NCBI RefSeq assembly: GCF_012927085.1
Contig: NZ_JABBFX010000001.1
Span: forward strand, 3,224,001 to 3,288,000
Direction: 5' to 3'
Source: Ramlibacter agri
GTDB taxonomy: Bacteria; Pseudomonadota; Gammaproteobacteria; Burkholderiales; Burkholderiaceae_C
Length of the DNA stretch: 64,000 nt
The notes under the pieces were generated by a model. That model was given only the letters and a program-made list of their open reading frames with translations. It was not told the origin of the DNA and made no database searches. Of this stretch, positions 9,100 through 17,380 are shown in pieces (positions within the stretch are counted from its first letter, which is position 1; the number at the start of each line of letters is the position of its first letter). Position numbers and translations under genes: made by a program.

Positions 9100-10698
9100 A
9101 TGGCTGCGCTCTCGCACCTGCATTCTGCGCTCGCGCGCGTCGTCCTCGCCGCGCTGGCAAGCCTTTGCGTCCTGGGCGCATGCGACAGGGCGCAGCCGCC
9201 CGCTGCGGCCGTCGCGGCTTCCGCTCCTCCTCCGCCGCCACCACCCGCCGCCGCCTCGCACCCGACCTATGACGAGAAAGACATGGTCTTCGGCGCGCCG
9301 GCGGCCGTCGTCACCTCGGAGCGCCATACCGGCACCTTCTCGCTGGGCAGCGCGCTGAGCACGCTGCCCGCGGTGAAGCCGCTGGACCCGGCGCCGGTGA
9401 AGGAGATCCGCCTCGACACCACGCACAAGATCATCGACCTCGCGCCCGGCGTGAAATTCAGCGCCTGGACCTTCGGCGACCAGGTGCCGGGGCCGGTGCT
9501 GCGGGCCCGCGTCGGCGACCGCATCAAGTTCACCATGACCAACCGCTCGGACGAGGCGGCGCCGGGCGTGCGCCTGACGGCCGCGCCGATGATGCACTCG
9601 ATGGACTTCCACGCGGCGATGGTGGCGCCCAACGACAAGTACCGCTCGATCGCGCCGGGGCAGACGATCTCCTTCGAGTTCACGCTCAACTATCCGGGCG
9701 TCTTCATGTACCACTGCGGCACGCCGATGGTGCTGGAACACATCGCCTCGGGCATGTACGGGATGGTGATCGTCGAGCCGCGCGGCGGCTACCCGACCCA
9801 GGTGGACCGCGAGTACGCCATCATCCAGAGCGAGTTCTATACCAAGCCCGACCCCGACAAGCGCAAGGTGGACGGCGTGCCGCTGCAGGTGCTGGACACC
9901 GACCGGGTGCGCGCCAAGGCGCCGACCTACACCGTGTTCAACGGGCGTTACAACGGGCTGGTGGAGACGCCGCTGCAGGCCAAGCCCAACGAGCGGGTGC
10001 GCCTGTTCGTGATGAACGTGGGGCCGTCCAACACTTCGAGCTTCCACGTGGTCGGGACGATCTTCGACCGCGTCTGGATCGACGGCAATCCGGACAACCA
10101 GTTCCGCGGCATGCAGACGGTGCTGCTCGGCTCCTCCAGCGGCGCCATCGTCGAATTCAAGGTGCCGGAAGCGGGCAACTACGCGATCGTCGACCACCAC
10201 TTCGCCAATGCCTCGCAGGGCGCGGTCGGCACGCTGGCGGCCGGGGCGCCGCCGGGCAGCGACGCGGAGCACCACAACATCCCCGCCACCGCGGCGCCCA
10301 CCGACCCGGCCGCGCAGCGGGGCAAGCTGGCCTTCGAATCGAAGTGCCTGGCCTGCCACACCATCGGCGGCGGCGACCGCCTCGGCCCTGACCTGTTCGG
10401 CGTGACGAAGCGGCATGACGAGGGCTGGCTGACGCGCTGGCTGAAGTCGCCGGAGCAGATGCTGCAGTCCGACGCCACCGCCAAGGCCTTGCTGGACAAG
10501 TACAAGGTGCCCATGCCGAACCAGGGCCTCGGCGACCCCGAAATCAAGGACTACCTGGCCTACTTCCGCTGGGCCGACGCCAACCTGCAGCCGCAGGGCG
10601 CGCAGCAGCCGCAGGCCGCCACCGCGGGGCAGGCCCTGCCTCCGTCGGCCACCAAATCGGCCGCGCCCATGCCCGGCGGACAGATGGAGCACAAGTGA
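9100..10698 (+). CDS. NirK-like copper nitrite reductase/multicopper oxidase fused to cytochrome c (lipoprotein)
   Basis: 532 residues. A lipoprotein signal (LCVLGAC) and a Pro-rich linker precede two cupredoxin domains. MMHSMDFH supplies His166 (type 1) and Asp169/His171 (type 2); YHCGTPMVLEHIASGM supplies His205 (type 2) with Cys206, His214 and Met219 (type 1); SFHVVG supplies His316 (third type 2 ligand). A C-terminal cytochrome c follows (CLACH at 416-420, GPDLFGV, likely Met ligand in VPMPNQG). The layout fits haem-c-fused NirK, which would reduce nitrite to NO with electrons from the haem. The second-domain motif that reads FNGH in textbook NirK (His255, active site) reads FNGR here (Arg283). 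True nitrite reductase activity is therefore likely but unproven. Confidence 0.8.
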   Translation: MAALSHLHSALARVVLAALASLCVLGACDRAQPPAAAVAASAPPPPPPPAAASHPTYDEKDMVFGAPAAVVTSERHTGTFSLGSALSTLPAVKPLDPAPVKEIRLDTTHKIIDLAPGVKFSAWTFGDQVPGPVLRARVGDRIKFTMTNRSDEAAPGVRLTAAPMMHSMDFHAAMVAPNDKYRSIAPGQTISFEFTLNYPGVFMYHCGTPMVLEHIASGMYGMVIVEPRGGYPTQVDREYAIIQSEFYTKPDPDKRKVDGVPLQVLDTDRVRAKAPTYTVFNGRYNGLVETPLQAKPNERVRLFVMNVGPSNTSSFHVVGTIFDRVWIDGNPDNQFRGMQTVLLGSSSGAIVEFKVPEAGNYAIVDHHFANASQGAVGTLAAGAPPGSDAEHHNIPATAAPTDPAAQRGKLAFESKCLACHTIGGGDRLGPDLFGVTKRHDEGWLTRWLKSPEQMLQSDATAKALLDKYKVPMPNQGLGDPEIKDYLAYFRWADANLQPQGAQQPQAATAGQALPPSATKSAAPMPGGQMEHK

Positions 10699-11009
10699 TG
10701 AACCGCACCTGCATCGCCCTGCTGCTGGCCACCGGCGCCGGCGCCGCGCTGGCCTGCGGCACCTGCGCCGAAGACAAGATCGCCGCCACCTACGACTACG
10801 CCACCGCGCAACGGGCCGCGGCCTCGGGACGCGCGATGGTCTACTGCGAACTCGCCGGGCCCTGGGATGCCGCCCGGCTGAAGCGCCTGGCCGCGCGGGT
10901 GCGGGGTGTCGAGGCGGCGACGGTGCGCTACGCGGCCGATCCGGCCGCGGTCTCTTTCGCGCTGGACACGCGCCAGGCCTCGGCGCAGCAGGCGGTGCTG
11001 GCCTTGTAG
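10698..11009 (+). CDS. small exported protein next to NirK-like gene; possible premature stop
   Basis: Overlaps the stop of the copper oxidase gene (GTGATGA), so the two are translationally coupled. 103 residues with a signal peptide ending LACGTCAEDK; the mature part looks like a small ferredoxin-fold or HMA-like domain (AARLKRLAARVRGVEAATVRYA). The TAG stop at 11007-11009 is followed in the same frame by 19 more sense codons, ending with a hydrophobic strand VQIVRVVTGF before TAG at 11067-11069. This suggests the ancestral gene was about 122 codons and that one CAG-to-TAG change, or a base error, shortened it. No functional assignment. Confidence 0.6.
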   Translation: MNRTCIALLLATGAGAALACGTCAEDKIAATYDYATAQRAAASGRAMVYCELAGPWDAARLKRLAARVRGVEAATVRYAADPAAVSFALDTRQASAQQAVLAL

Positions 11010-11094
11010 GCGGGCGCGCCGGCCGGCGCGCGCGTGCAGATCGTGCGCGTGGTCACGGGCTTCGAGTAGGCCGCCGCGGCCGATGCAGGGCCGC

Positions 11095-11108
11095 TTGCGC
11101 GATGTCAA
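11095..11108 (+). promoter_or_regulatory. possible FNR-like half-conserved box
   Basis: TTGCG-CGAT-GTCAA keeps the outer TTG...CAA of an FNR/CRP-type palindrome but departs from consensus in the left half. It is 61 bases before the hemerythrin ATG. It is weaker than the boxes at 12633, 15077 and 50607. Confidence 0.35.
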
Positions 11109-11168
11109 CATGCTCTGGCGCCCCTTGCGCGAACATGGACGGACCTTGAATCCGCATGGGAGAGCGCC

Positions 11169-11708
11169 ATGGCCAACCCGATCGCAGCGTGGCACCAGGA
11201 GCACGCGTACTTCAACCGGCTGCTGGCCCTGTTGCAGCGCGAAATGGATGTCTTCCATGCCGGCGGTAGCCCCGACTACCAGCTCATGCTGGACATCATC
11301 ACCTACCTGCGCGAGTACGGCGACCACTCGCACCACCCGCGCGAGGACGAGGCGTTCCGGCGCCTGCTGCGCCATTGCCCGGAGCGCGCGCTGCCGATCG
11401 CAAGGCTGCAGCAGGAACACCGCGTGATCGCGCATGCCGGCGAGGCCTTGCGCGAGATGCTGGAAAGCGTGGTGGCCGACGGCGTGGTGCAGCGCGCCGA
11501 AGTGGAGATGGCCGCCGCCACCTACCTGGTCTACTACGGCAACCACATCGCCCGCGAGGAAGAGGACGTGCTGCCGCGGGCCGCGAAGCACCTGTCCGCC
11601 GAAGACTGGCAGGCGGTGAAGGAGGCGGCGCCGGCGGTGCGCGACCCGCTGTTCGGGCCGGAGCCGGCGCAGCGCTTCCAGGAACTGCGGCGGCGCATCG
11701 CCGCCTGA
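11169..11708 (+). CDS. hemerythrin domain protein (HHE)
   Basis: 179 residues with the HHE signature: WHQEHAYFNRLL, YGDHSHHPREDEAFRRL, QQEHRVIAHAGEAL and YGNHIAREEEDVLPRA. The last contains the H-x4-E-type ligands of the fourth helix. Probably cytosolic (no signal peptide). It binds non-haem iron and, by analogy with YtfE/hemerythrin relatives, may handle NO or O2 or repair Fe-S centres. Its place between a NirK-like gene and the cco cluster fits defence during low-oxygen respiration; that role is inference. Confidence 0.85.
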   Translation: MANPIAAWHQEHAYFNRLLALLQREMDVFHAGGSPDYQLMLDIITYLREYGDHSHHPREDEAFRRLLRHCPERALPIARLQQEHRVIAHAGEALREMLESVVADGVVQRAEVEMAAATYLVYYGNHIAREEEDVLPRAAKHLSAEDWQAVKEAAPAVRDPLFGPEPAQRFQELRRRIAA

Positions 11709-11714
11709 ACGCCG

Positions 11715-12137
11715 TTACTTCACCAGCAGCACCGGCACCTCGCAGTCGGTCAGCACGTGCTGCGCCACGCTGCCCAGCAGGGCGCGGCCCAGCAGGCCGA
11801 GGCCGTGCGTGCCCATGACGACCAGGTGGGCCTTCTCCTTCTTCGCGGCGCGGACGATCTCCGGCCCCGGCAGGCCCACCAGCCAGCGGGTGCGGTAGGC
11901 GAAGTCGTGCCGCTGCAGGAAGCGGTCGATGGGTTTCAGCACCTTCTCCGCTTCCTCGCGGTGGTAGTCCTTGATCGCGGCCGCGCCGACCAGGCTCTTC
12001 ACGCGCGGCGGCATTGGGGCCTGCACGTTCAGCACGACCAGTTCGCCGTCGCCGGCGGCGAGCTCCTCGTGGTTGACCAGGTAGGCCAGCGCCTTCTTCG
12101 TGTAGCTGCTGCCGTCGGCAGCCAGGAGGATCTTCAT
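11715..12137 (-). CDS. universal stress protein (UspA family)
   Basis: 140 residues, convergent with the hemerythrin gene (6-base gap). N-terminal MKILLAADGSSYTKKALAYL and C-terminal GTHGLGLLGRALLGSVAQHVL show the G-x2-G-x9-G-(S/T) nucleotide-binding motif of ATP-binding Usp proteins. Its start overlaps the stop of the next Usp gene by four bases (ATGA), so the two form an operon read leftwards from the FNR-box region at 12633. Usp pairs under FNR/Anr control are common in betaproteobacteria. Confidence 0.9.
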   Translation of the reverse strand: MKILLAADGSSYTKKALAYLVNHEELAAGDGELVVLNVQAPMPPRVKSLVGAAAIKDYHREEAEKVLKPIDRFLQRHDFAYRTRWLVGLPGPEIVRAAKKEKAHLVVMGTHGLGLLGRALLGSVAQHVLTDCEVPVLLVK

Positions 12138-12577
12138 CGCAGCACCAGCACGGGGACGGTGCCGTGCGTCAGCACATGCTGCGTCTCGCTGCCCAGGAGC
12201 AGGCGCTTGATGCCCTTGCGCCCGTGCGAGGCCATCACCACCAGGTCGCACTTGTGCTTGCGCGCGGCCGCGAGGATGGACTCGGCCACCAGGTCGGACT
12301 TGACGGTGACCGCCTTGGCGCGGACGCCGGCCTTCTCGGCGGCCTTGCTCACGGCTTCGGCCACGGCCTGGCCGCGCTCGGCCCATTCCTTCTCGATGCG
12401 CTTCACTTCGGCGTTGGTGACCGTCATCGCGCCTTCGAAGTAGGACACCGGGTAGCGCGGCACCACGTGCAGCGCCACGACTTCGGCGCCGACGCGGGAG
12501 GCGAGTTCCACGGCGCTCTGGATGGCCTTCTTCGACAGCGCGGAGCCGTCGGTGGGGACCAGGATGCGTTGGTACAT
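12134..12577 (-). CDS. universal stress protein (UspA family)
   Basis: 147 residues, ATG at 12577 preceded on its strand by AAGGAGAAACA. MYQRILVPTDGSALSKKAI at the N terminus and ASHGRKGIKRLLLGSETQHVL at the C terminus give a complete ATP-binding Usp domain. First gene of a two-gene leftward operon; divergent from ccoI with 103 bases between, where a near-perfect FNR box lies. Anaerobic induction of the pair is predicted from that box. Confidence 0.9.
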   Translation of the reverse strand: MYQRILVPTDGSALSKKAIQSAVELASRVGAEVVALHVVPRYPVSYFEGAMTVTNAEVKRIEKEWAERGQAVAEAVSKAAEKAGVRAKAVTVKSDLVAESILAAARKHKCDLVVMASHGRKGIKRLLLGSETQHVLTHGTVPVLVLR

Positions 12578-12632
12578 TGTTTCTCCTTGCTTATGGTGGG
12601 GTCTAGCTTGGGGGAGGGCAGGCCGGTCGCGC

Positions 12633-12646
12633 TTGATCCACGTCAA
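12633..12646. promoter_or_regulatory. FNR/Anr box between usp operon and ccoI
   Basis: TTGAT-CCAC-GTCAA, nine of ten half-site bases as in the FNR consensus TTGAT-N4-ATCAA. Centred about 41 bases before the ccoI ATG and 62 before the usp ATG, so it may serve either gene or both. The window's own FNR protein carries the E-SR recognition residues expected for this site. Confidence 0.75.
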
Positions 12647-12680
12647 CCGCGGCGCAGCAGCGCGGACGTAGCCTTGCCGC

Positions 12681-14930
12681 ATGCAAGCTGCGTCCCTCTC
12701 CGTCACCCCCGCCCAGGCGGTGGGCCAGGGCATGCTGGACGAGCGCAGCGAGTGGGAAACCTTCAGCCGCGCGCTGCCGGATGGAAGCTGGGAGTCCTAC
12801 CTCGCCATCGAGGGCATCCACTGCCCCGGCTGCTCGCTGCTGATCGAGCAGGCGCTGGCGCCCTGTGCCGGCGTGCGCAGCGTGGAGGTGAATGGCGCGG
12901 CCGCCACCGCCCGCATCGTCTGGACGCCGGCGCAGGGCCGGCCCTCGCAGTGGCTGCGCGCGCTGCAGCGCGCGGGCTACGGCGCGCTGCCCGCCGGCGA
13001 CCAGCTCGCCGCAGCCCCGCGCCGCCAGGCCCAGCGCATGCTGCTGTGGCGCTGGCTGGTGGCCGGCTTCTGCATGATGCAGGTGATGATGTACGCCGTG
13101 CCCGCCTACCTGGCCGGGCCCGGCGAGATGACGCCCGACGTCGCGGCGCTGCTGCGCTGGGCGGCCTGGCTGCTGACGCTGCCGGTGCTGCTGTTCTCCT
13201 GCCAGCCTTTCTTCGCCTCGGCCTGGCGCGACCTGCGCGCGCGCCGCATCGGCATGGACGTGCCGGTGGCGCTGGGCATCGCGATCGCCTTCGGCGCCAG
13301 CACCTCCGCCACCTTCGACCCGCGCTCGGGCCTGGGCGGCGAGGTCTGGTACGACTCGGTGACGATGTTCGTCTTCTTCCTGCTCTCCGGCCGCCTGCTG
13401 GAGCAGCGCCTGCGCAATCGCACGGCCGGCGCGCTGGAGGCGCTATTGCGGCGCCTGCCCGAGACGGTGGAGCGGCTGCTGGCCGACGGCGGCACCGAGA
13501 CGGTGGCCGTGCGGCAACTGCGCGCGGGCGACCGCGTGCGCGTGCGCGCCGGCGAGATGGTCCCGGCCGACGGCCGCGTGCTGGAAGGCCGGAGCCAGGT
13601 CGACGAGGCGCTGCTGACGGGCGAATCGACGCCGCTCGCGCGCGCCGCCGGCGACGCGGTGGTTGCGGGCAGCCACAACCTGGCCGGCTCGCTGGTGGTG
13701 GCCGTGGAGCGCACCGGCGCGGACACGCGCTATGCGGAGATCGCCGCGCTGATGGAGCGCGCTTCGGTGGAGAAGCCGGCGATGGCGCGGCTGGCCGACC
13801 GCATTGCGTCACCTTTCCTGGCCGGCGTGCTGCTGGCCGCGGCGGGCGCGGCGCTGTGGTGGTGGCCTCAGCGTCCCAGCCATGCGCTGGCCGTCGCCGT
13901 GGCGGTGCTGATCGTCACCTGCCCGTGCGCGCTGTCGCTCGCCACCCCGGCGGCCACCTTGGCCGCGGCCGGCGCGCTGGCGCGGCGCGGCGTGCTGGTG
14001 CGCGGGCTGGAGGCGCTGGAGAGCGGGGCGGCGATCGACACGGTGGTGTTCGACAAGACGGGCACCTTGACCCTGGACCGGATGGCGGTGGGGGCGGTGC
14101 GGGTGCGCACGGGTGTTTCCGAAGACGAGGCGCTTCGGTTGGCAGCGGCGCTAGCCAGGCATTCGCTGCACCCGGTGTCGCGAGCGATCGCGGCGGCGGC
14201 GGTGGGTGGAGAACAGGCGGTCGACGTGCAGGAGCGGGCGGGCGAGGGCGTGGAAGGCAGCGTCGGCGGACGTGTCCTGCGACTGGGTTCCGCGGAGTTT
14301 TGCGGGAGCCAGGATCCGGCAGGCGTGCATCTCGCCGACGAACACGGCTGGCTCGCCAGCTTCCAGCTCGAAGAAGCGCTGCGCCCCGGTGCCCGCGAAG
14401 CGGTGCAGGCCTTGCAGGCCATGGGCCTGCAGGTGGAGATCCTCTCCGGCGACCAGCCGCAGGCCGTGCAGCAGCTCGCCGAGCGCGCCGGCATCGCCGC
14501 CTGGCGCGCTGGCCAGTCGCCGCAGGACAAGCTCGATCGCGTCGCCGGCCTGCAGCGCGCCGGCCGGCGCGTGGCCATGGTGGGCGACGGCATGAACGAC
14601 GGCCCCGTGCTGGCCCGCGCCGACCTGTCGGTGGCGCTGGGGCAGGGTGTGCCGGTGGCGCAGGCGCGCGCCGATTTCATCGTGCAGGGCGGCCGGCTGG
14701 ACCCGCTGCCGCAGCTGCTGCGGCAGGCCCGCCGCACCCGCGCGGTGGTGCGCCAGAACCTGGCCTGGGCCGCGGCCTACAACGTGGTGTGCGTGCCGCT
14801 GGCGCTGGCGGGAATGATGCCGCCGTGGCTGGCGGGGCTGGGGATGGCGGCGAGTTCGCTGTTCGTCGTGGCGAACGCGGCGCGATTGGGCGTCGTTCAG
14901 GGCATGGATTGCGGGTCGAGCCCGCAATGA
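12681..14930 (+). CDS. ccoI: copper-translocating P1B-type ATPase CcoI/FixI
   Basis: 749 residues. An N-terminal HMA domain with CPGC (Cys48, Cys51) follows an N-terminal extension; then eight predicted membrane helices, a phosphatase TGES loop, the ion-binding CPC motif (Cys414, Cys416), DKTGTLT (Asp458, phosphorylation) and GDGMNDGP (635-642). CcoI supplies copper needed to assemble the CuB site of cbb3 oxidase. The gene starts a cluster ccoI-ccoS-ccoNOQP. The last residues (MDCGSSPQ) are encoded by a REP-like repeat also found at 35416, so the native C terminus has been replaced or extended by the repeat. Preceded by an FNR box. Confidence 0.93.
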   Translation: MQAASLSVTPAQAVGQGMLDERSEWETFSRALPDGSWESYLAIEGIHCPGCSLLIEQALAPCAGVRSVEVNGAAATARIVWTPAQGRPSQWLRALQRAGYGALPAGDQLAAAPRRQAQRMLLWRWLVAGFCMMQVMMYAVPAYLAGPGEMTPDVAALLRWAAWLLTLPVLLFSCQPFFASAWRDLRARRIGMDVPVALGIAIAFGASTSATFDPRSGLGGEVWYDSVTMFVFFLLSGRLLEQRLRNRTAGALEALLRRLPETVERLLADGGTETVAVRQLRAGDRVRVRAGEMVPADGRVLEGRSQVDEALLTGESTPLARAAGDAVVAGSHNLAGSLVVAVERTGADTRYAEIAALMERASVEKPAMARLADRIASPFLAGVLLAAAGAALWWWPQRPSHALAVAVAVLIVTCPCALSLATPAATLAAAGALARRGVLVRGLEALESGAAIDTVVFDKTGTLTLDRMAVGAVRVRTGVSEDEALRLAAALARHSLHPVSRAIAAAAVGGEQAVDVQERAGEGVEGSVGGRVLRLGSAEFCGSQDPAGVHLADEHGWLASFQLEEALRPGAREAVQALQAMGLQVEILSGDQPQAVQQLAERAGIAAWRAGQSPQDKLDRVAGLQRAGRRVAMVGDGMNDGPVLARADLSVALGQGVPVAQARADFIVQGGRLDPLPQLLRQARRTRAVVRQNLAWAAAYNVVCVPLALAGMMPPWLAGLGMAASSLFVVANAARLGVVQGMDCGSSPQ

Positions 14931-14933
14931 CAA
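14905..14933. repeat. REP-like palindrome spanning the ccoI stop
   Basis: The arms TTGCGGG and CCCGCAA flank TCGAG, inside ATGGATTGCGGG...CCCGCAATGACAA. The same text with TCAAG in the middle lies at 35416-35444. This copy supplies the last codons and the TGA stop of ccoI. Confidence 0.75.
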
Positions 14934-14942
14934 GGTAGCAGC

Positions 14943-15080
14943 ATGGACATCCTCTTCATCCTCATCCCCCTCTCCGTCGTCCTGGCGCTGGCGATCCTGG
15001 TCGCCCTCGGTTGGGCGGTGTGGCGTGGCCAGTTCGACTCGGTGGAGGCCGAGGGGGAGCGCATTCTGCACAGCGATTGA
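14943..15080 (+). CDS. ccoS: cbb3 oxidase assembly protein CcoS
   Basis: 45-residue single-span membrane protein: MDILFILIPLSVVLALAILV... with the conserved GWAVWRGQFDSVEAEGERIL, the normal CcoS hallmark and length. CcoS is required in other bacteria for inserting haem and copper cofactors into CcoN. It is 12 bases after ccoI. Its stop codon overlaps the perfect FNR box that heads ccoNOQP. Confidence 0.9.
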   Translation: MDILFILIPLSVVLALAILVALGWAVWRGQFDSVEAEGERILHSD

Positions 15081-15090
15081 TTTCCATCAA
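15077..15090 (+). promoter_or_regulatory. perfect FNR/Anr box upstream of ccoNOQP
   Basis: TTGAT-TTCC-ATCAA matches the FNR consensus in all ten half-site bases. It is 53 bases before the ccoN ATG, a sensible distance for activation. It overlaps the ccoS stop codon, so the oxidase operon has its own oxygen-regulated promoter inside the ccoIS-ccoNOQP cluster. Confidence 0.88.
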
Positions 15091-15143
15091 GCGGCCCGGG
15101 CGGGGCGCCCGGGACACTGTCCACCATCACAAGAAAGTGTTCC

Positions 15144-16583
15144 ATGACCGATCCAACCGTCCCCGCAGCGAGCTACAGCGACACCGTTGTCAGGCAGTTC
15201 TCGCTTGCGGCCGTGCTCTGGGGCGTGGTGGGCATGCTCGTCGGCGTGTTCATCGCGGCCCAGCTCGCCTGGCCCGAACTCAATTTCGGCATTCCCTGGC
15301 TGTCCTACGGGCGCCTGCGCCCGCTGCACACCAACGCGGTGATCTTCGCCTTCGGCGGCTGCGCGCTGTTCGCCACCAGCTACTACGTGGTGCAGCGCAC
15401 CTCGCACGTGCCGCTGTTCGCTCCCAAGCTGGCCGCCTTCAGCTTCTGGGGCTGGCAGGCCGTCATCGTGGCCGCCGCCATCAGCCTGCCCCTGGGCTAC
15501 ACCACGAGCAAGGAGTACGCCGAACTCGAATGGCCGATCGACATCCTGATCACGCTGGTGTGGGTGTCGTATGCCATCGTGTTCTTCGGCACCCTGGGCA
15601 AGCGCAAGGTCAAGCACATCTACGTGGCCAACTGGTTCTTCGGCGCCTTCATCCTGGCCGTCGCGCTGCTGCACGTGGTGAACAGCGCGGAGGTCCCGGC
15701 CGGCTGGATGAAGTCCTACTCCGCCTATGCGGGCGTGCAGGACGCGATGGTGCAGTGGTGGTACGGCCATAACGCGGTGGGCTTCTTCCTCACCGCTGGC
15801 TTCCTGGGGATGATGTACTACTTCATCCCGAAGCAGGCCGAGCGCCCGATCTACAGCTACCGCCTGTCCATCGTCCACTTCTGGGCGCTGATCTTCACCT
15901 ACATGTGGGCGGGCCCGCACCACCTGCACTACACCGCGCTGCCGGACTGGACCCAGTCGCTGGGCATGGTGTTCTCGCTGATCCTGCTGGCGCCCAGCTG
16001 GGGCGGGATGATCAACGGCATCATGACCCTCTCGGGCGCCTGGCACAAGCTGCGCGACGACCCGGTGCTGCGCTTCCTGATCGTGTCGCTGTCCTTCTAC
16101 GGCATGAGCACCTTCGAGGGCCCGATGATGTCCGTGAAGACGGTCAACGCGCTGTCCCACTACACCGACTGGACCATCGGCCACGTGCACTCCGGCGCGC
16201 TGGGCTGGGTGGGCCTGATCACGATGGGCTCGCTGTACTACCTGATCCCGCGCCTGTTCGGCCAGAAGAAGATGTACTCGGTGCCGGCGATCGAGCTGCA
16301 CTTCTGGATCTCCACGCTCGGCATCGTGCTGTACATCGCCGCGATGTGGATCGCCGGCGTGATGCAGGGCCTGATGTGGCGCGCGGTCAATGCCGACGGC
16401 ACGCTCACCTACACCTTCGTCGAGAGCGTGAAGGCCACCTATCCCTTCTACGTGATCCGCGTCCTCGGCGGCCTGATGTACCTGGTGGGCATGCTGGTGA
16501 TGGCCTGGAACACCTGGATGACCGTGATCAACGGCCGCGCCGTGCGCGTCACCGTCCCCGCCGTTGCCGCCGCCCACGCCTGA
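15144..16583 (+). CDS. ccoN: cytochrome cbb3 oxidase subunit I
   Basis: 479 residues, normal CcoN length, about twelve membrane helices. Diagnostic segments: [17 protein letters not shown] (haem-ligand His), [20 protein letters not shown] (CuB His), [21 protein letters not shown] (adjacent His pair and nearby Tyr) and [19 protein letters not shown] (haem b ligands). Catalytic subunit of the high-affinity terminal oxidase that reduces O2 to water at low oxygen. First gene of ccoNOQP, behind the perfect FNR box. Confidence 0.97.
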   Translation: MTDPTVPAASYSDTVVRQFSLAAVLWGVVGMLVGVFIAAQLAWPELNFGIPWLSYGRLRPLHTNAVIFAFGGCALFATSYYVVQRTSHVPLFAPKLAAFSFWGWQAVIVAAAISLPLGYTTSKEYAELEWPIDILITLVWVSYAIVFFGTLGKRKVKHIYVANWFFGAFILAVALLHVVNSAEVPAGWMKSYSAYAGVQDAMVQWWYGHNAVGFFLTAGFLGMMYYFIPKQAERPIYSYRLSIVHFWALIFTYMWAGPHHLHYTALPDWTQSLGMVFSLILLAPSWGGMINGIMTLSGAWHKLRDDPVLRFLIVSLSFYGMSTFEGPMMSVKTVNALSHYTDWTIGHVHSGALGWVGLITMGSLYYLIPRLFGQKKMYSVPAIELHFWISTLGIVLYIAAMWIAGVMQGLMWRAVNADGTLTYTFVESVKATYPFYVIRVLGGLMYLVGMLVMAWNTWMTVINGRAVRVTVPAVAAAHA

Positions 16584-16602
16584 ACGAGAAAGAAGTTTCA
16601 TC

Positions 16603-17226
16603 ATGAGCGACAACGCCGTCCCGACCTTCTCCCACGAGAAGATCGAAACCAGCAACTTCCTGCTGATCGTGCTGATCCTGCTCGTGGTCGCCATCGGCGG
16701 CCTGGTGGAGATCGTGCCCCTGTTCTTCCAGAAGTCGACCACCGAGCCGATCGCGGGCCTGAAGCCCTACACCGCGCTGCAGCTGGCCGGCCGCGACATC
16801 TACCAGCGCGAGGGCTGCTACAACTGCCACTCGCAGATGATCCGGCCCTTCCGCGCCGAGACGCTGCGCTACGGCCACTACTCGGTGGCGGGCGAGTTCG
16901 TCTACGACCACCCGTTCCAGTGGGGCAGCAAGCGCACCGGCCCCGACCTGCACCGCGTGGGCGGCCGCTACAGCGACGAGTGGCACCGCATCCACCTGCA
17001 CAACCCGCGCGACGTGGTGCCGGAGTCGAACATGCCCGCCTACCCCTGGCTGGAGCAGAACGCCGCCGACGCCTCCACCATCTCGGCCCACATGCGGGCA
17101 CTGCGCGTGGTGGGCGTGCCCTACACCGACGACGAGATCGCCAAGGCGCCTGCGGAGCTGAAGGGCAAGACGGAGCAGGACGCGCTGATCGCGTACCTGC
17201 AATCCCTTGGACGCTTGTTGAAGTAG
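16603..17226 (+). CDS. ccoO: cytochrome cbb3 oxidase subunit II (mono-haem cytochrome c)
   Basis: 207 residues from the ATG at 16603, 19 bases after ccoN. One N-terminal anchor ([21 protein letters not shown]) then a periplasmic cytochrome c domain with CYNCH (Cys72, Cys75, His76), [15 protein letters not shown] and the likely Met ligand in [11 protein letters not shown]. Passes electrons to CcoN. Confidence 0.97.
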   Translation: MSDNAVPTFSHEKIETSNFLLIVLILLVVAIGGLVEIVPLFFQKSTTEPIAGLKPYTALQLAGRDIYQREGCYNCHSQMIRPFRAETLRYGHYSVAGEFVYDHPFQWGSKRTGPDLHRVGGRYSDEWHRIHLHNPRDVVPESNMPAYPWLEQNAADASTISAHMRALRVVGVPYTDDEIAKAPAELKGKTEQDALIAYLQSLGRLLK

Positions 17227-17235
17227 GAGGAGAAC

Positions 17236-17373
17236 ATGGACGTCACCACGCTGCGCATCATCGCCACGGTCGCCTCCTTCGTGACCTTCGTCGGCATCAT
17301 GGCCTGGGCCTGGGCCCGCAGGAACCGCGCTGCCTTCGAGGAAGCCGGCCGCATCCCCTTCGACCAGGACTGA
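17236..17373 (+). CDS. ccoQ: cbb3 oxidase subunit CcoQ
   Basis: 45 residues with a single span (IIATVASFVTFVGIMAWAWA) followed by ARRNRAAFEEAGRIPFDQD, the usual CcoQ pattern. A GGAGGAG ribosome site precedes the ATG. CcoQ stabilises the complex in other species. Sits between ccoO and ccoP with 9- and 7-base gaps. Confidence 0.92.
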   Translation: MDVTTLRIIATVASFVTFVGIMAWAWARRNRAAFEEAGRIPFDQD

Positions 17374-17380
17374 GGACCCC

